From assembly GCA_020055645.1 (NCBI GenBank), contig CM034547.1, positions 63,957,884 to 64,021,883 of the forward strand: a stretch of 64,000 nt of DNA. The letters are read 5' to 3'. Of this stretch, positions 27,001 to 40,400 are shown one piece after another; the stretch's first letter is position 1; each line of letters starts with the position of its first letter. Source of the DNA: Tomocerus qinae (taxonomy: Eukaryota > Arthropoda > Collembola > Entomobryomorpha > Tomoceridae). The notes below the pieces were generated by a model that was not told the origin of the DNA, ran no database searches, and saw nothing but the letters and a program-made list of their open reading frames with translations. The position numbers and the translations under genes were made by a program.

Positions 27001-27243
27001 TTTCAAGCAATACATTCTGGTGGAATGACTATGTTGATAAGACAAAGAATTATAACGTAAGTAATAACAACGTCGCTCATTTCCCATTCATTCACTGTGT
27101 TTAGCAAGCACTCCAATAATAATTCAGTTCTCAGATTTCTGAGTACATAATATAATAAAAAACTATCACAACGTATAAAAGCGCAGAACGACAGTGATGA
27201 GGTCAGAGAACTTAGAACTAACAAACTTTAAGCAGTCAACATT
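24001..27243. other. 3' flank of PKNOX and gap to PAF-AH gene
   Basis: AT-rich sequence with no recognised coding exon. The first part is presumably PKNOX 3' untranslated sequence; several AATAAA-like words occur, but the real poly(A) site cannot be chosen by eye. The two genes converge here, so their transcripts' 3' ends face each other. Confidence 0.5.
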
Positions 27244-28226
27244 TCAATCCCCCAAGGCGTCGGATTTGACATCATCATTATCATCGTGTAACAGTTGCAG
27301 AAGTAATTCGTGTACGGGCTCAAATGCTTTGCTGTAACCTAATTTTGTCGGATGAAGATAATCCCACAAATCATGGTGTGTAATTGTACCTGAAAATCAA
27401 TCAAAAAATTAATTTAATTAATCAAATCTTAGAATAGAAAGAAAAAGTGCTATACTTGATTTACCGTCGGGCTGAACGAAACCGGCATCTATGTTAACTA
27501 ATTGCGTCCTCTTCTTTAATTGCAGACTATCTTTCAAGATATCATTCACTTCCATGTTCCGCTGACGTAGTGCGTTGGGTTTTTCCCCCCGAGGTAACAA
27601 TGTCTGTCAACAAAAAATCCGATTCCGTGAAATATTCTTTGACATTTTATTTATAATAATAATTACCAAAATAAGAACTTCAGTTTCTTCCTGCTTCTCA
27701 TGTATAGCGTCTGCAATTGCTTCAATTCCCTGGGCCACCTCCAGAGCAGTGCACCCATGATTATTCGTCCCAGCCAATACAACAACCACCTAAAAATAAC
27801 TCGTTTAAAAATCTGGAAGAAAGTAAATCAACAAATTAAATATTTAGTTAAGAAGACTCACTTTGGGCTTCATATGATCCATTTCACCGTTTTGAACTCG
27901 CCATAAGACATTTTCGGTTCGTTCGCCTCCAATTCCAAAATTTAGGGCGTGCATGGGAGCAAAATGAGTATCCCACATAGCGGTGTTTGTAAGATAAGCT
28001 ATAATTGAATCTCCAATGAAAACTACATCGGGTTCCTTCTCTTGTGCCTCTAGCATAAATCTTCGATGCTAAATCCAAAAACATTTTTAATTAGATATAG
28101 TGAAAACTTTCTTTACAAGACTGACCTCAGATAATTTGTGTTAATTTATACCATACTCATCCAACGATCATCCCCGAAAAGATCCGCTGCCGGTGTGGGA
28201 ATTGCTGCACTATTTTCTCCAGACAT
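27244..28226 (-). CDS. PAFAH1B2: PAF acetylhydrolase 1B catalytic alpha subunit (PAFAH1B2/3-like)
   Basis: Five minus-strand exons join in frame: 28226-28152, 28068-27862, 27789-27667, 27603-27465 and 27389-27244. They encode 229 residues, the length of human PAFAH1B2. The protein is a GDSL/SGNH-type hydrolase that removes the sn-2 acetyl group of platelet-activating factor in the cytosol; in animals it pairs with LIS1. Visible landmarks are DDRWM (19-23), the nucleophile motif GDS with Ser46, LNFGIGGERT, the AGTNNH block (100-105), LLPRGEKPN, and the C-terminal WDYLHPT, giving Asp191 and His194 as the remaining triad members (human 48/192/195). Introns are only 63-83 bp. Vertebrates have two such genes (B2 and B3); a single invertebrate gene cannot be assigned to one of them, so the symbol marks the family. 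A further untranslated exon may lie near 28300, where TTTTCAG is seen on the minus strand. Confidence 0.96.
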
Positions 28227-28299
28227 TTCTCCTTCGTGGGCGTAGTTTGTAAAACGCTCTAAACTGCTCTATGTCCTTTGCTGCTCACTGTTTGCAAAT

Positions 28300-31200
28300 A
28301 GTAGCTGAAAAATGGCAAAAATACTTATAGTTATTGCGTATTTAAAGTATACTATTATTTAAAGCTACACATTACACGTTTTCTTAACACAAACATGTTA
28401 AACTTACATCATTACTACTTAGTATAGGACACTAATTTATAATCACTTATTGCATAAAAATTATGTATGCCTACCTCTGGTAATTTAGTAAAAATAAATG
28501 TGAATAATTACATGCAAATACTATTAGGAGAGCTGTTACACAGATTGCACAGTCACCACTGCATAAAAAATAATTTTACAAATGCGCAGTCAGTACTAAT
28601 ATTAACTGTACAGATTTATCAGAAAACTAAATGAACTGGTTGAAGTTGCAAACACTACATTTTTGGTATCAGGGTACAAATAATATTGCTTTTATTGTCT
28701 TAAACTAATATTTGTGATACATACCTGTTTCCTGCCTCACTGTATTTTCAATTGTACGTAGGCCTGAAGTCCTGAATGTCTAAAATTGTACTATTCCTGT
28801 CAATAGCTGTCAACATACACATACTATAAATAAAATAACATCTAGCTATACCTGCCTTATAAAAATCATTCCTGAATACTACTGTAGTGTGTGGTTTGTT
28901 TGGTCCTTTGCTTAACAGCTAGATAGATTAATCGATTTATTGATCAACACAAATAAGGAATATTTCACACAGATAAGTTGTTACTGTGTAACATTTTAGT
29001 TCTTGATTACGTAATGAATCAAAAATTACATAGGAAAAAAAGTTTTAGAAGTGCAGATTAGATGAAAATCAAATTAAAAGTGAATGAACTACGATGTTAT
29101 GACAGTAGTAATATGAAATGTATATATTGTTGCAAGTATTTGTCTATTATGTAGTACGTACCTGTAAATCAAATTGTCCTTAAATTCTCCCTTGGTATGT
29201 ATAGAATTTTCAGAAATAAATTTTCGTGATGAGTCGGAGTGTATTTAGAAATGACGTTTGAAGTCTGCCGTTAGTTTGAATTTATGTATCGCGAATCGGC
29301 GTCTGTGCTATAATTGCCCTGCAATTAAGTGTATCTGTCGGTCGGTAGATAATTCTAAAGGCAAAATGTTACAAACACAGAGAAATGCAGTAGTAGATTT
29401 ACCATTCACCTATATAAAGGCAGAACGTTTCTAAAAATGAAGAAAACTAATCTGTGTGGTTGATTTCTAACGTTATTGGCCTTTGGGTTATGTCAGGTTT
29501 AAGTTTTGATGCTTATTAGTAACAGATCAGAGATAACTCTTACTTTTTGGTCTTGTACTCATGTACACTGTCACTCCTGGGCAAGGTAGGTAGTGAGTAA
29601 TGTTATTAATTTGTGCTGTTAAGGTAAGCACTTCTGTTGTGCTCTAGCTTTAGAATCATACATATAACGTTGTAGCTTATAAGAGTCATAGACTTGTTTT
29701 TTGCTACTTCCAGCTGCTTTGCCCTTGCCCTCTCTGAGCTTCCTTTTGGGAGAGAAAATCGACCGCGATGATGTTGTAAGTCATATTGCAAACAGATAGC
29801 ACGTTCAGATGCTTCTCACTCAGCGTAGCTACAAAAGATTTTAGACTGTATTTTTTCATAATGCTACAAAAAGCATAACAATGCTGCAAATAGGAAAATA
29901 CTTGCTTCTATTAAGTTTATATTTACATGAGTTTCTTTAAATGTAAGTAACCAACTACGATGTAAAATTTTATACCTTGAATCTACTAATATTTATTTGA
30001 ATGAATTAAAACTGCATTGAAATAATACGCAGTTGGACTACAAGCTCTGAATTAAAATAAAATAACAGCACACAACAAAACGCGAAAAATGTATCACCTT
30101 CTGTAGATATTTCTTATAGTACCTACACAGTACATTGTTTGTATTTAAATTAATTATCTGTATTCTTACCTGCCAACAGAAGTAATTTCAATGAAATGGC
30201 AGAAGTTTTTCGATTGGAAGTGGTCGAATCCCAACAACCCAACCATACATAGAAATTAAAACGAAATGATATGGTGTCTATATGCATTATAATATTTTGT
30301 ATAGTAGAGTATGTATGTGATAGATGAAGTGTGTCTGGGTGGAGGAAGATGATGCGACAAGATTAATTGAGCGAAGAGCGTAGTAGAATTTGTGTATTGG
30401 AAAATTAGAGGGTATGAAATTAAATTATGAGTAATTGATAGAAGAATATGTGCAATTTTTGCTGTGATTGAAGACGCTAACTGACTGACATCAATGAATT
30501 TGCTCTGACAACTTCTGTCAAAGATAATTAGGTAATTTAGTAAGGTTTTGTTACGTTTATTAGTGTAATGCTGACATTTGTATACTTTGTAAAGAGAGGC
30601 AGTCGACGGAGTAAATGAGTTAGAAGGAGAAGTAGAGGGTAAATTGATGAGATATCTAAATAGAGTAGCATAAAGAAAGGATATACGAGTAATCATAATG
30701 GAGAGTTGAAAATGTTGTTAGTGGGACTTCTGGGACCCTTTAGTAACTCTGTCCTCCGCATTCTGTGGAGTCCCCATTTAGGCATAAGCAAATATATATA
30801 GAACTTGTTCAGGTAGTGATATATTTATTAGGTATAGGCCGAGTGACAAGTGAGTCGACAAAAGAGTGGAGCATAAGGCGAGGAAATATCGGAGAGTAAA
30901 CCTGCATGACAACGGCGATATAACCGCCCTTGAGTGGCTCCATTCACCAGCCAAATGTAATTTACATCTATTGAATTTTATCACGAATCACTTCTGTCTG
31001 TCTCTCTGATTCTGAGTGCAGCTTTTTCCCTTTCCTTACTCCTACTCAATCTTATCATACTTGTAGCACCATAACTGTATTACTGCATGGATCGACGAAC
31101 GATTCTTGATCTATATTTTTTGCTATTTTTAAGGCTTGCTTCAGCACCCTTTCTCCCAACTTCTACCAACTACTACATCATATAAAGTAACTATCTCACC

Positions 31201-34200
31201 GCAGAGCAGACGTTCACATTACATCAGCATCAAAACCCTTTCAATCCTTCAGCTTTCTTTTCTCCTCCACTCCACTACAAAATGCAATGTACACACTCCA
31301 ACTCAATGCATTTAAGATACATCTCTTTTCCGCTCAAATCATATCAACTCTTATTGCATTCATATGGATTCTTCTTGTAATGGTCTCCTTAAGGCACAAT
31401 CACTTTCTTATTGCTATCAAATCAAACACAATTTCAATTACAGCTTTCTTCATCCACTACATCGTTCCCCTCGAAATTCATACATTTTTATCCTTCACTC
31501 CTATTTACTCTTCACTATCATAACAAACATTACATGTACTACACAAACACTGCAATGATATGGTTTTCTGTTGGTATTTCCTTTTCTTGTGCATATAAAT
31601 CTTGTATATTCCTGTTATACTTACCTACGTCAACTTCGTAATGTATTATACAGTTCGATTTAAACATTGTAAAGAGATATCAATAAATTATTAAGAAAAA
31701 TTCGCAATTATTCAAATGTCAATCAATTATTGGCAAAATTGTTATCTCTCAAAATGAATATCAAAGGTAATTACTATAGTGTATGCCTGTGAATATAATA
31801 CATCTTTTGGTTTCTTACACCTATTAACATATTGTAGTTGAAGTAATATTCAAGATATCAAATTGTTCATGAAAGGAAAAAGAATGGTCAAATTATATGA
31901 AAAAATAAAATGGGCTAATTTTTGAGACTGGTCTCACCTATGTCCTTTTTGCTGTTTTATACTCTCTGAATTCAGCAAAAAAAAAATTGTGAATCTGAAC
32001 TTAAAGAAATTATTTTCCTTCCATTAGTATTAGTAATTACTTTACTCGTAATCAAAAATAGGTATATAGGATATATTCAACAGTAAGGACTGTGAACATG
32101 AAATCTGTATTGAGGACGATGATATGTTTTAAAAAGTCATGAACTGAGAGGTAAAGCAGAGATATTGGAAAAGGTTGGAGGCATGATAGAGTATTGGTAG
32201 ATTAAATAAAGTAAATGATCTTGTAGACGAAACAATGACATGAGTTGTGCGTAGGAGTTGACATGATAGTCATCTTGTATTAAGTCATGATTTTAGATAA
32301 AGGCTTTTACAACTTATAAATGTCTAATAAATAGGCAAAGGTAGAGATTGAAAGAGGAGGAGGAGGATGATGGTATGGCGATGGCACTCGCAATGAAAGA
32401 GAAGAATGAGTAAAGTGCTCTCTATTTCTGCTTGACAGCCTGTCAAAGGGATAAAAGTGGTTTACGTTTTCCGATTGCCTTTGCTAAGTACACTCCACAT
32501 CAGAACCATAATCCTTGACTTTCCGACTATTATTATCATTACATAGCATCATCATCCAGTAATACTCCAGAACAGATGGAGGCAAAACCTAGACAAGACT
32601 ACTGAACAGTATACCAATAACAGAAATAATAGGACATCATAATAATAACTCATCATCGTCATCGATTTAACTTACCTTTTAGGTTCTTCCTATACTCCGT
32701 CACTCATCCAGTGCACCCAAACATCATATACTAACCGTATTGTCTTTATGAACTAGCTTTACCTATTTGAACTTTGACCCTTTAGAAAACGCGTTTGCTT
32801 TTTTATACCTTTTTATTCATTTTTCAATATCAATTTTGGTTTAAAGAGAATTATTTTGGATCGTAAGCGTGCGGTAGTAGGGATTGTATTATTGTGGCAT
32901 AATAATCTAAAGAAGTTTAATTTGAAACCAAAACTCCCTAGACCCTATATTTTGATTATTGACTTTTACGGACTTCACAAACATGCAGGTATCACTGCCG
33001 AACAATCACTGAAGTATTTACTAAAAAAATTTTTTTTAATTTTTTAAAAGTATTTAAATGTTTTTTATATTATTTGTTAACAGTTGCCCGCATAAAAAGT
33101 ATTGAAACTTAGTCTTTGTGCATGTTATAGATAGAGAGAATCGACATTTGAGGTTAGCGGTTACAGACAACCAATTAACTCTGTAACATTTGCCAAATAT
33201 TAATCCTACTTACTTCGTCTACTACTTTACTATAGAATTAAGCTATAATGATGAGAAAAATGTACATTTCTCAAACCATTTGAATTCGGAAGTACTAGGA
33301 AGAAGAATTGTGAATCAATCAATACAAAGGTATAAATCTTAACAGTTACACCACAAACAATTTCTTATTATTTTTATTTTAATGCTTTAACGTTTATGAT
33401 AATCAGATTGTGTACCTTTTGGTGAAGGAAGTGGCAGTTGATGTTCACAAGTAGATCATGCAAAGTGCTAATGAAAATAGTAATAAAGCGTTTAAAGATA
33501 GGAACTAAATAGTAAGGTACCTGATATGAGACGTGACGTAACGTATGTAACGTGCATTGTCAGTTGCCCGTGGAGTGCATGTGTTTACATTTTCCAGGAA
33601 TGATCACTTAACATAACCATGGAGGTGGAACAGATTGAGTGAATGAGTCGCTGATTATTGTGTGAGCCCATTCTTCATTTATGTAATGCATGTGAGTAAT
33701 GTAGGGAAAGTAGAAAACAGGGACGTTAACAAGCCAACGATAAAACTTAGAATAGATTCAGGAGTCCATGTAGAGAAAATCGCGGTTTCGGTTTCGCAAA
33801 ATGATTCCTGGCGTTTGACATTTGACTGACATTTGCTCGCCTCTAATAGCCGGTTTGGGGAAACATTGAAAGAGAATCGACGTAACGTAGTTAATGTCGC
33901 TCTAATCTTGGTACACCCCAAAATCGACTCTGCTCTATAGCCCGACTGTTTACCCAACTACCTCCACGTAATAATATCTCCAGAGACGCCACGGACTACT
34001 AAGTTTGTTCGTTGGTTCTTCATTTAAGTACAACACCAACAATACGTCACTCTGACTCTTGGGCTTACGTCCACAGGAATATCTCCTATAAGTACTTACC
34101 ATCGCTATACTCCTTTCATACCATTATCCATCTACTCTCGTTCCAATTCCACTAATTCTAAGAGAATGTCTAAATGGGCAGTAAACTTTGGGTGATTCCC

Positions 34201-37200
34201 AAATCGGAAGCGTTTGGTACTTAAAGTTCGTGCACAATGTTTGTCATTTTCAAATCCAAGTATCTAAATCTCCTTTAACAAGCACATTTCCCTACCAAAA
34301 CTCTCGGCTTGTGAAAATATACAAAAGATGTGAACATACAATGTATAGGAGTTTTCAATAACCATGTTCAAGGCTCAGAAAACATCCCAAGGATAGCAAA
34401 ATGGAATATTTATGGCACAAAGACTAGTTTTTTGGTAGATTATTGATAAACTGAAATTTTGTCAAGGTTTTAAACTGGCATACTGAAAATACCAAACATA
34501 TTGGGACGATTATGGCTAAAGACAAAATAGTTATGTATGTATGCGTAGATGAGGAGCGCCTTAAGATTCCCCGATATTGGGGTAAGTCTTTGGATACTAT
34601 TGTAGTCTCCTGGTAAAGGGAAAGAAAGTCATTAAAATTAATACTCTGCTTGTCTGCTTACTTAGATGAGATTACGTAGAAATAGGTTGAGAAGAATATC
34701 AGGGCCGTTGTCTCAGGTTTATGGTTTTTGGTATACTTTATATATATCTGAAGATAAGTGCTTGATAGAATTGTAATAGTGTTTAAGAACGAGTTTTCTG
34801 TTTATAGTAGCAGCTTATTTTAGATAACCTAATAAGTATTTGAACGAGAAGGAAAGTGGAAGCTACTATTGATAAGTCAGCTTTCTTTGGGGAGAAAAGT
34901 TATCCTGAGTGTGTAGTAACTTTATAGATATTTAGTAAATAGAAAACAGCATAATGCTCTCTCGTTCAGCATTCACTAGCCAAAAGTTTATCGGATGTGT
35001 ATTTATAGTTAGGAAGGAGATTTTCATTTAATTGTGATAGCTATTGGAATTTGTTTGAGAAGCAGACTTGGTTAGACTACAAATTAAGTCTTGAGTCTGA
35101 GGATTAGGAGTTCTTGTTAGATATTGCTAAGATTCATGTAATTGATTCGTCAAGAGTCCTACATTCATGGCAGAATTATAAATACAAATTATTTATGAAT
35201 AGTTGCTTTATCTATAGTCACACGTAACAGTCTAAATATTCTCATTAGTCTTATTGAGCTCTTTCCTTTGAAATCAAATAAAGAGAGTGAATTTAGTGCG
35301 TCTTTAGACATAAGTACTTATAATTTTCTAACAAGTAAGCTTTTTGGAACAAACTTATCCCACGTTAATTAAAATCTCAATTGCCGAAACCTGCAAAGTG
35401 TGAAGAATTAAATGATTGCAATTGTTATCGAACAACAGAGCTGTATTGAGATAGAAATCTTCATGTGCCTGCAAGAAATGAATGGAGGCATCATTAAATT
35501 TGAAGTTGTTCCGAAAGTAGATGATGAAAGAGATAGGGAAGAGAAAGTTCTTGAGTTGGGATGTGCAGCTTGTACGTGCCAAATAAAGAGATGAAGTATC
35601 TGAATAGGGAAAATTTGTGTTCAATTGAAGCTGAAATGGCCCCGTCTCGGCTCGTCTTGTCGTCGAATGGGAGATGGTGGTGTGGAATGAATGAAATGCA
35701 CAGAAGAGCAACATGATTCTCACGATGATGCCATCACATCAAATCAGATGAGAGATAAATATCAAATCTATCAAATGAAGCAAAACCAGCAGAATACCTA
35801 TGTCAATACATACCAATTTATCCCTGACGTTCAGAATTACTCCGTCCATCTATAAACCGGAAAACTGTTATAGAAAACTACTTTAGGAATGCAATACTAA
35901 CATTACTTACATTTATATCAGCCTGTAAACCATCTTTACGCTCCGCATACTACACAACAAAATTGCCATACCAGACTTACATCTTTAGGAATGTTCATTT
36001 CAATGGAATATACATATTTCTAGCCAGCAGGCACTTTTCCGTAAACCTCGAATGTCTCCATATGAAAACGGAGCACAGGAATTTATTAATAACACAAATT
36101 GTTGTACAAAGTTATATAGGAGAAACGAGTAATTATTTCTGTCTTATATGAACAGTATTTACCTGCTATTATAATTTATAATTTAGTATTTCTGTGAATT
36201 TCTTTCATTGATAGCGATTATGTTTAAATCAACTAACTACATTATATAATTCTACACAAACTTGATTTACATGATTATTCGGTGACCTGAATTGTTTCTA
36301 TAAGTGCTTATATTTCAAATGGAATTGTTTTGTAAAATTCTGCATCGAAATGATTCAATTGAAAATAAGATTTAATTCGATTCATAGTTAAGTATACGTT
36401 TACAATGCACTTCTTGGCATATAAATAATAGCTAGTGCTATGCTACATAAATATATGCTCATCAGATTATTGCTAAGTTATATATTAAGATAGGTTGATA
36501 TAATAATATGTTGCATTGTATCTGTAATAAAGAAGTAAAGAGCTGTCTTTTAAACATAAAAGGTGTTTTGTGAATTAATTGTAGATCATTGTTGTGTAAG
36601 AGATGAATTTGTGTGGGAGGAGAAAGTTGGATTTGAGTAGGAGAATCTTTTCTAGTTTTTTAATACGGAGATGTTATGTGCGTAGTATTATTATGTGAAG
36701 GAAGGTTTGGGTATCAGGAGTGGGAACATTTCTCTGGACCATTATCTCGTTCGTGATGCAGTGAAGGAGGGAATGGACCAAAATTTTCTCCCAATGGAGA
36801 CTCATTGGATACTTTCTGGTTGTTCTCGTATTGGTTGCCAAGCACTTGACACCGTAGCTACGCATCGATCTCTTTGCCGTAACCAATCCTAAGAGTGGCT
36901 CCAAATATGCGCGATTATCGGAGTAATGATGCGTCAACTATACATATCAACTTCCCGTTACATCCCTCACATGTCCGTCATCTCGTTCACAAATCTATAG
37001 ATAAGTTCACTAACACCAGCCAGCCTCACTTTCTTCTGTCAGCGCCTTCCCGGACTTACCCGCAATTTCACTCATCATTCCCATCCATCTGTAGCCTCGC
37101 TTTATGTCTAGGCACGGGCTTTCACGGCAACCACCAAACACTCTCGTTCTCCTGCATCTCATATCCTAACCACCAGTCTCAGCTTTCAACTCAATCAATC

Positions 37201-37465
37201 TCCACTCTCTCCACGTCTAATACTGTTAAATACTATTTCAATCTTTCTCTTACTACTATCTCTTATCCTCGTCGTCCGTCAGCTTCTTTATCCTGGATTT
37301 ACAAGGACTGAAAAATACAACTCACTTAAACATAAAATCAATTTGCAACAATCTGTTCGAAAAATATTCTATTTAGTGTGTTTAGTGTTCCTAGTACATT
37401 TTTGTAAAGTAAGTTGAAGAAAGCTTAAGAATAAGTCAGTTTTCTGTTGATTGTCTATTTGTAAA
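28300..37465. other. Non-coding interval between PAF-AH gene and bsh
   Basis: No exon chain or known protein family was found. Several patches are strongly biased between strands: purine-rich on + at about 30300-30700, pyrimidine-rich at about 31020-31560 and again at about 36950-37300. These biases produce long but repetitive open frames (for example 30256-30696 minus and 36895-37311 plus) that I regard as non-coding. The last kilobase is the likely promoter region of bsh; I could not place a start site. Confidence 0.5.
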
Positions 37466-40400
37466 ATGTACCGTGAGCGTGAAAGACATTTACACAGCAG
37501 CAAATTCTCAGAAGGAGATTCGAATGGTCAATGCTCTGGATATTCAAAAAATTCAACATCATTCCTCATTGACGATATTCTTTTCCCAAGACCTAAGGTA
37601 AAACCTATTTTGTATTTATTATAAAAACATTGATGATCCTTAGTTTCGTCTCATTTTATACAATGTTTTTGATTCTTGGTTATACCTATTTTTAGAATAT
37701 GTCCAGAGATATCATTGTTCCTGTGGCATCAAGAATCGCTGGAATGGGAAACCTAGGAGCACAGCATTTAGTGGATGGACCATCTCATTTATCCCCGGAT
37801 GCTTCTCCTGGTTCAAGTTCAGCTTCCACTTACTCAACGTTTTTGCACCCTTTCTTCCCACGACCTGATGTATCCACACATCCATTCTTTTTAGCTGCGG
37901 CAGGTAACTTTTTTGCTTTCTTATGATCGTTATCCTTAGAATTATATTCAGATGCAATGCCACAATATGCTATATCATATACCATCGGTTACAATATCAA
38001 ATCCAGCTAATGGGAAGGTTAGAAAACCCATAGACAATGCTTGATACTTTTACATTGTTTCATGTGATAATATTTCGTGTTGCATGACAATGTGAATGAA
38101 GAAGAAGAATTTAGAAATCCATATCAAACCGCTTCATTTAGGAATGTCTTATTGCGTATGTTGTAACATTATAGACAAAGTTTAACTGTTTGCCCGTATA
38201 AAAGCAATCTCTAAAGTAATTTGGATGAATCTGTCAATGACCATCAGTATTGTCTTCATACATATTACTGCTACTTGTCGTTTTGTAAACTTGAAATGGA
38301 AATTACAATCAAGGCTGTGTGGCATCGGGTTCAAATGCTTCTCCTCCCGAAATCCAAGAAAAAATACTTTTTCTCAAGATACCAAAACATTTTGCACGAT
38401 TTTATGTGATTTTTAAGCCATTTGTGATAGTCTACAAGAAACCCGGCGCAGCGGGAAAAATATGAAAACTGGTTTATTCCATTACAAAATAGAACCATTT
38501 TCGGTCTAAAAAATGGCACCAGTCCACAATTTTTACAACAATCCTACGAATTTTAATAAATATTGAAAGTCAACGCATTTTTTTATGCTTTTAACTATTG
38601 CATAGCTGGCAAACACCCGTTGGTTAGAGTTAGAATTACTGAAAGGTTAAAACGAGCGTGTTGGCTTTAAATTCATTTTCTAGCTTACTAGGTTTAGTAG
38701 GCTACGCCGCTTTTCTTGTAGAATCTCACATTTTTGCTTCCTTTTCGACAAAAAGAGTTCAGTTTTAGTCATAGTAGCACATGACATAAAGATGGCATTC
38801 AAATAGTTAGCATTTCTCAAAATATAGCACAGTGTAAAATATGGTATATATCATGGAGTTACTACTTTATTTCAATTTGGGTAAACTGCTTATTGAGTTT
38901 GGAGTTTGGAGCTGGCTACAGTACCAAGAAATTGGTTTTGAACAGGATGGTACATTTATAAAGTAAGTATAGAATCTGGAAGCCGGCAGTTTGAACTGGT
39001 TTTACTCATTCATAATAACAGTGAAAACAATGATAGGAAATTGAAGTTAAATGATCACATAACAATGTAATTTATATATTAGTTTTTAGAAAAGTATGGA
39101 GATTTTAAGTATTTATGTTTCCTCACAGTTTCAATTTAGGCAGAATATATTATGTGCATTTAATTGTATCTAAGTATTGCAAGTTGTCTTAATAAATTTT
39201 CTTTTGGTCTTTTGAACGTCTCGTTCCCTTACATACTCTTGATACACATAAAGATGACTTTTAGGAAAGTAGAACGACATTTCTCTTGCTACTTGCGACT
39301 GCAGTGACTACACTCAAATACAGGAAACCGTAACAGGAAAGCGTACACTAAAGCAATTACTAGAATGGCAAGTGATCCTCGGCTACTTTACAGGGAAGAA
39401 ATAAGTAAACAACTGCGTCTTATTCAATCTTCCTCTGAAAAGTATTTGATACACTTAATATAGTCATGAACTGTACGTACTGCACTTTACTGCTTCTCAG
39501 ACAGGTTCGTTCAAGGCGGATGCTAGGCCCGTGTTAAGGTTATATTTGTCATGTAATATTCAAAAATACATGCATAAGAGTGTCAAAGTTCAATCTCTGT
39601 TGTCCTTAGAATGTGTACATTGCTCTCCCACAATGTTTGTCTATTTAAAAACAATTTTATGAAAGGTGTTCCGTAGTTGTTACACATAAGTAGATAAAGA
39701 ATATAATATATAGTAGCGTAAGGCAGGTATATGCTAGGTAAGGATTTCATTCAATTTGTGATGGGTATTTGTTCTCATTTGGATGGAAACATGTTGCAGA
39801 GATTTTGTCTACTTAGGATATAACTAACTATAAACAATAGTTGTTATTACATAATAATACACATCCCATGCGGAGCTGTATAGTTCCCCGCACATAAAAT
39901 GGGGTATCTATACGCAGGAATTTTGTAAAAGTAAAGAGTCTGCTATTTGGGGATTGGCAATTTTAATGGTGCATTCAGGGAGTTATTAGAGTTATTAGCT
40001 CTCCCGTAAGGGCTTTAAGGCTTACGGATCACCTCGTCTCGTCCGTCAATTGGAAAACTAAAACTTCCACAGGGAGAAGGAAAGAGCGGAGCGTTGAATA
40101 GACGCATGTCAATTGAAACAACCGTTTCTCCTCTAAAGTAGGAGCTTTGTGCCTTAGCCAGACCGATTGGCCTATAAAGTACATAGTGGGATTTACCAAC
40201 AGATTGTCTTCAACCGTTTTCTCTTTCTCAGTCTTAGCTACTTTCTTTTTACGACTGGCCATTACTAGAAAACGGTTCTCCATCCCTACTATGAACACAA
40301 ATGCACTAGCACAGAGGATTAAGGTGGAACAAACATTACCTAACTCTTACAATCACCAAAATTAATTCTTCTTTCCTTCAGATTACTACTGTCCAGTAAA

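Noticed and set aside
30256..30696. 146-codon minus-strand frame
   Set aside because: Arises from a purine/pyrimidine-biased stretch; Ser/Thr/Ile/Tyr-rich with no domain.
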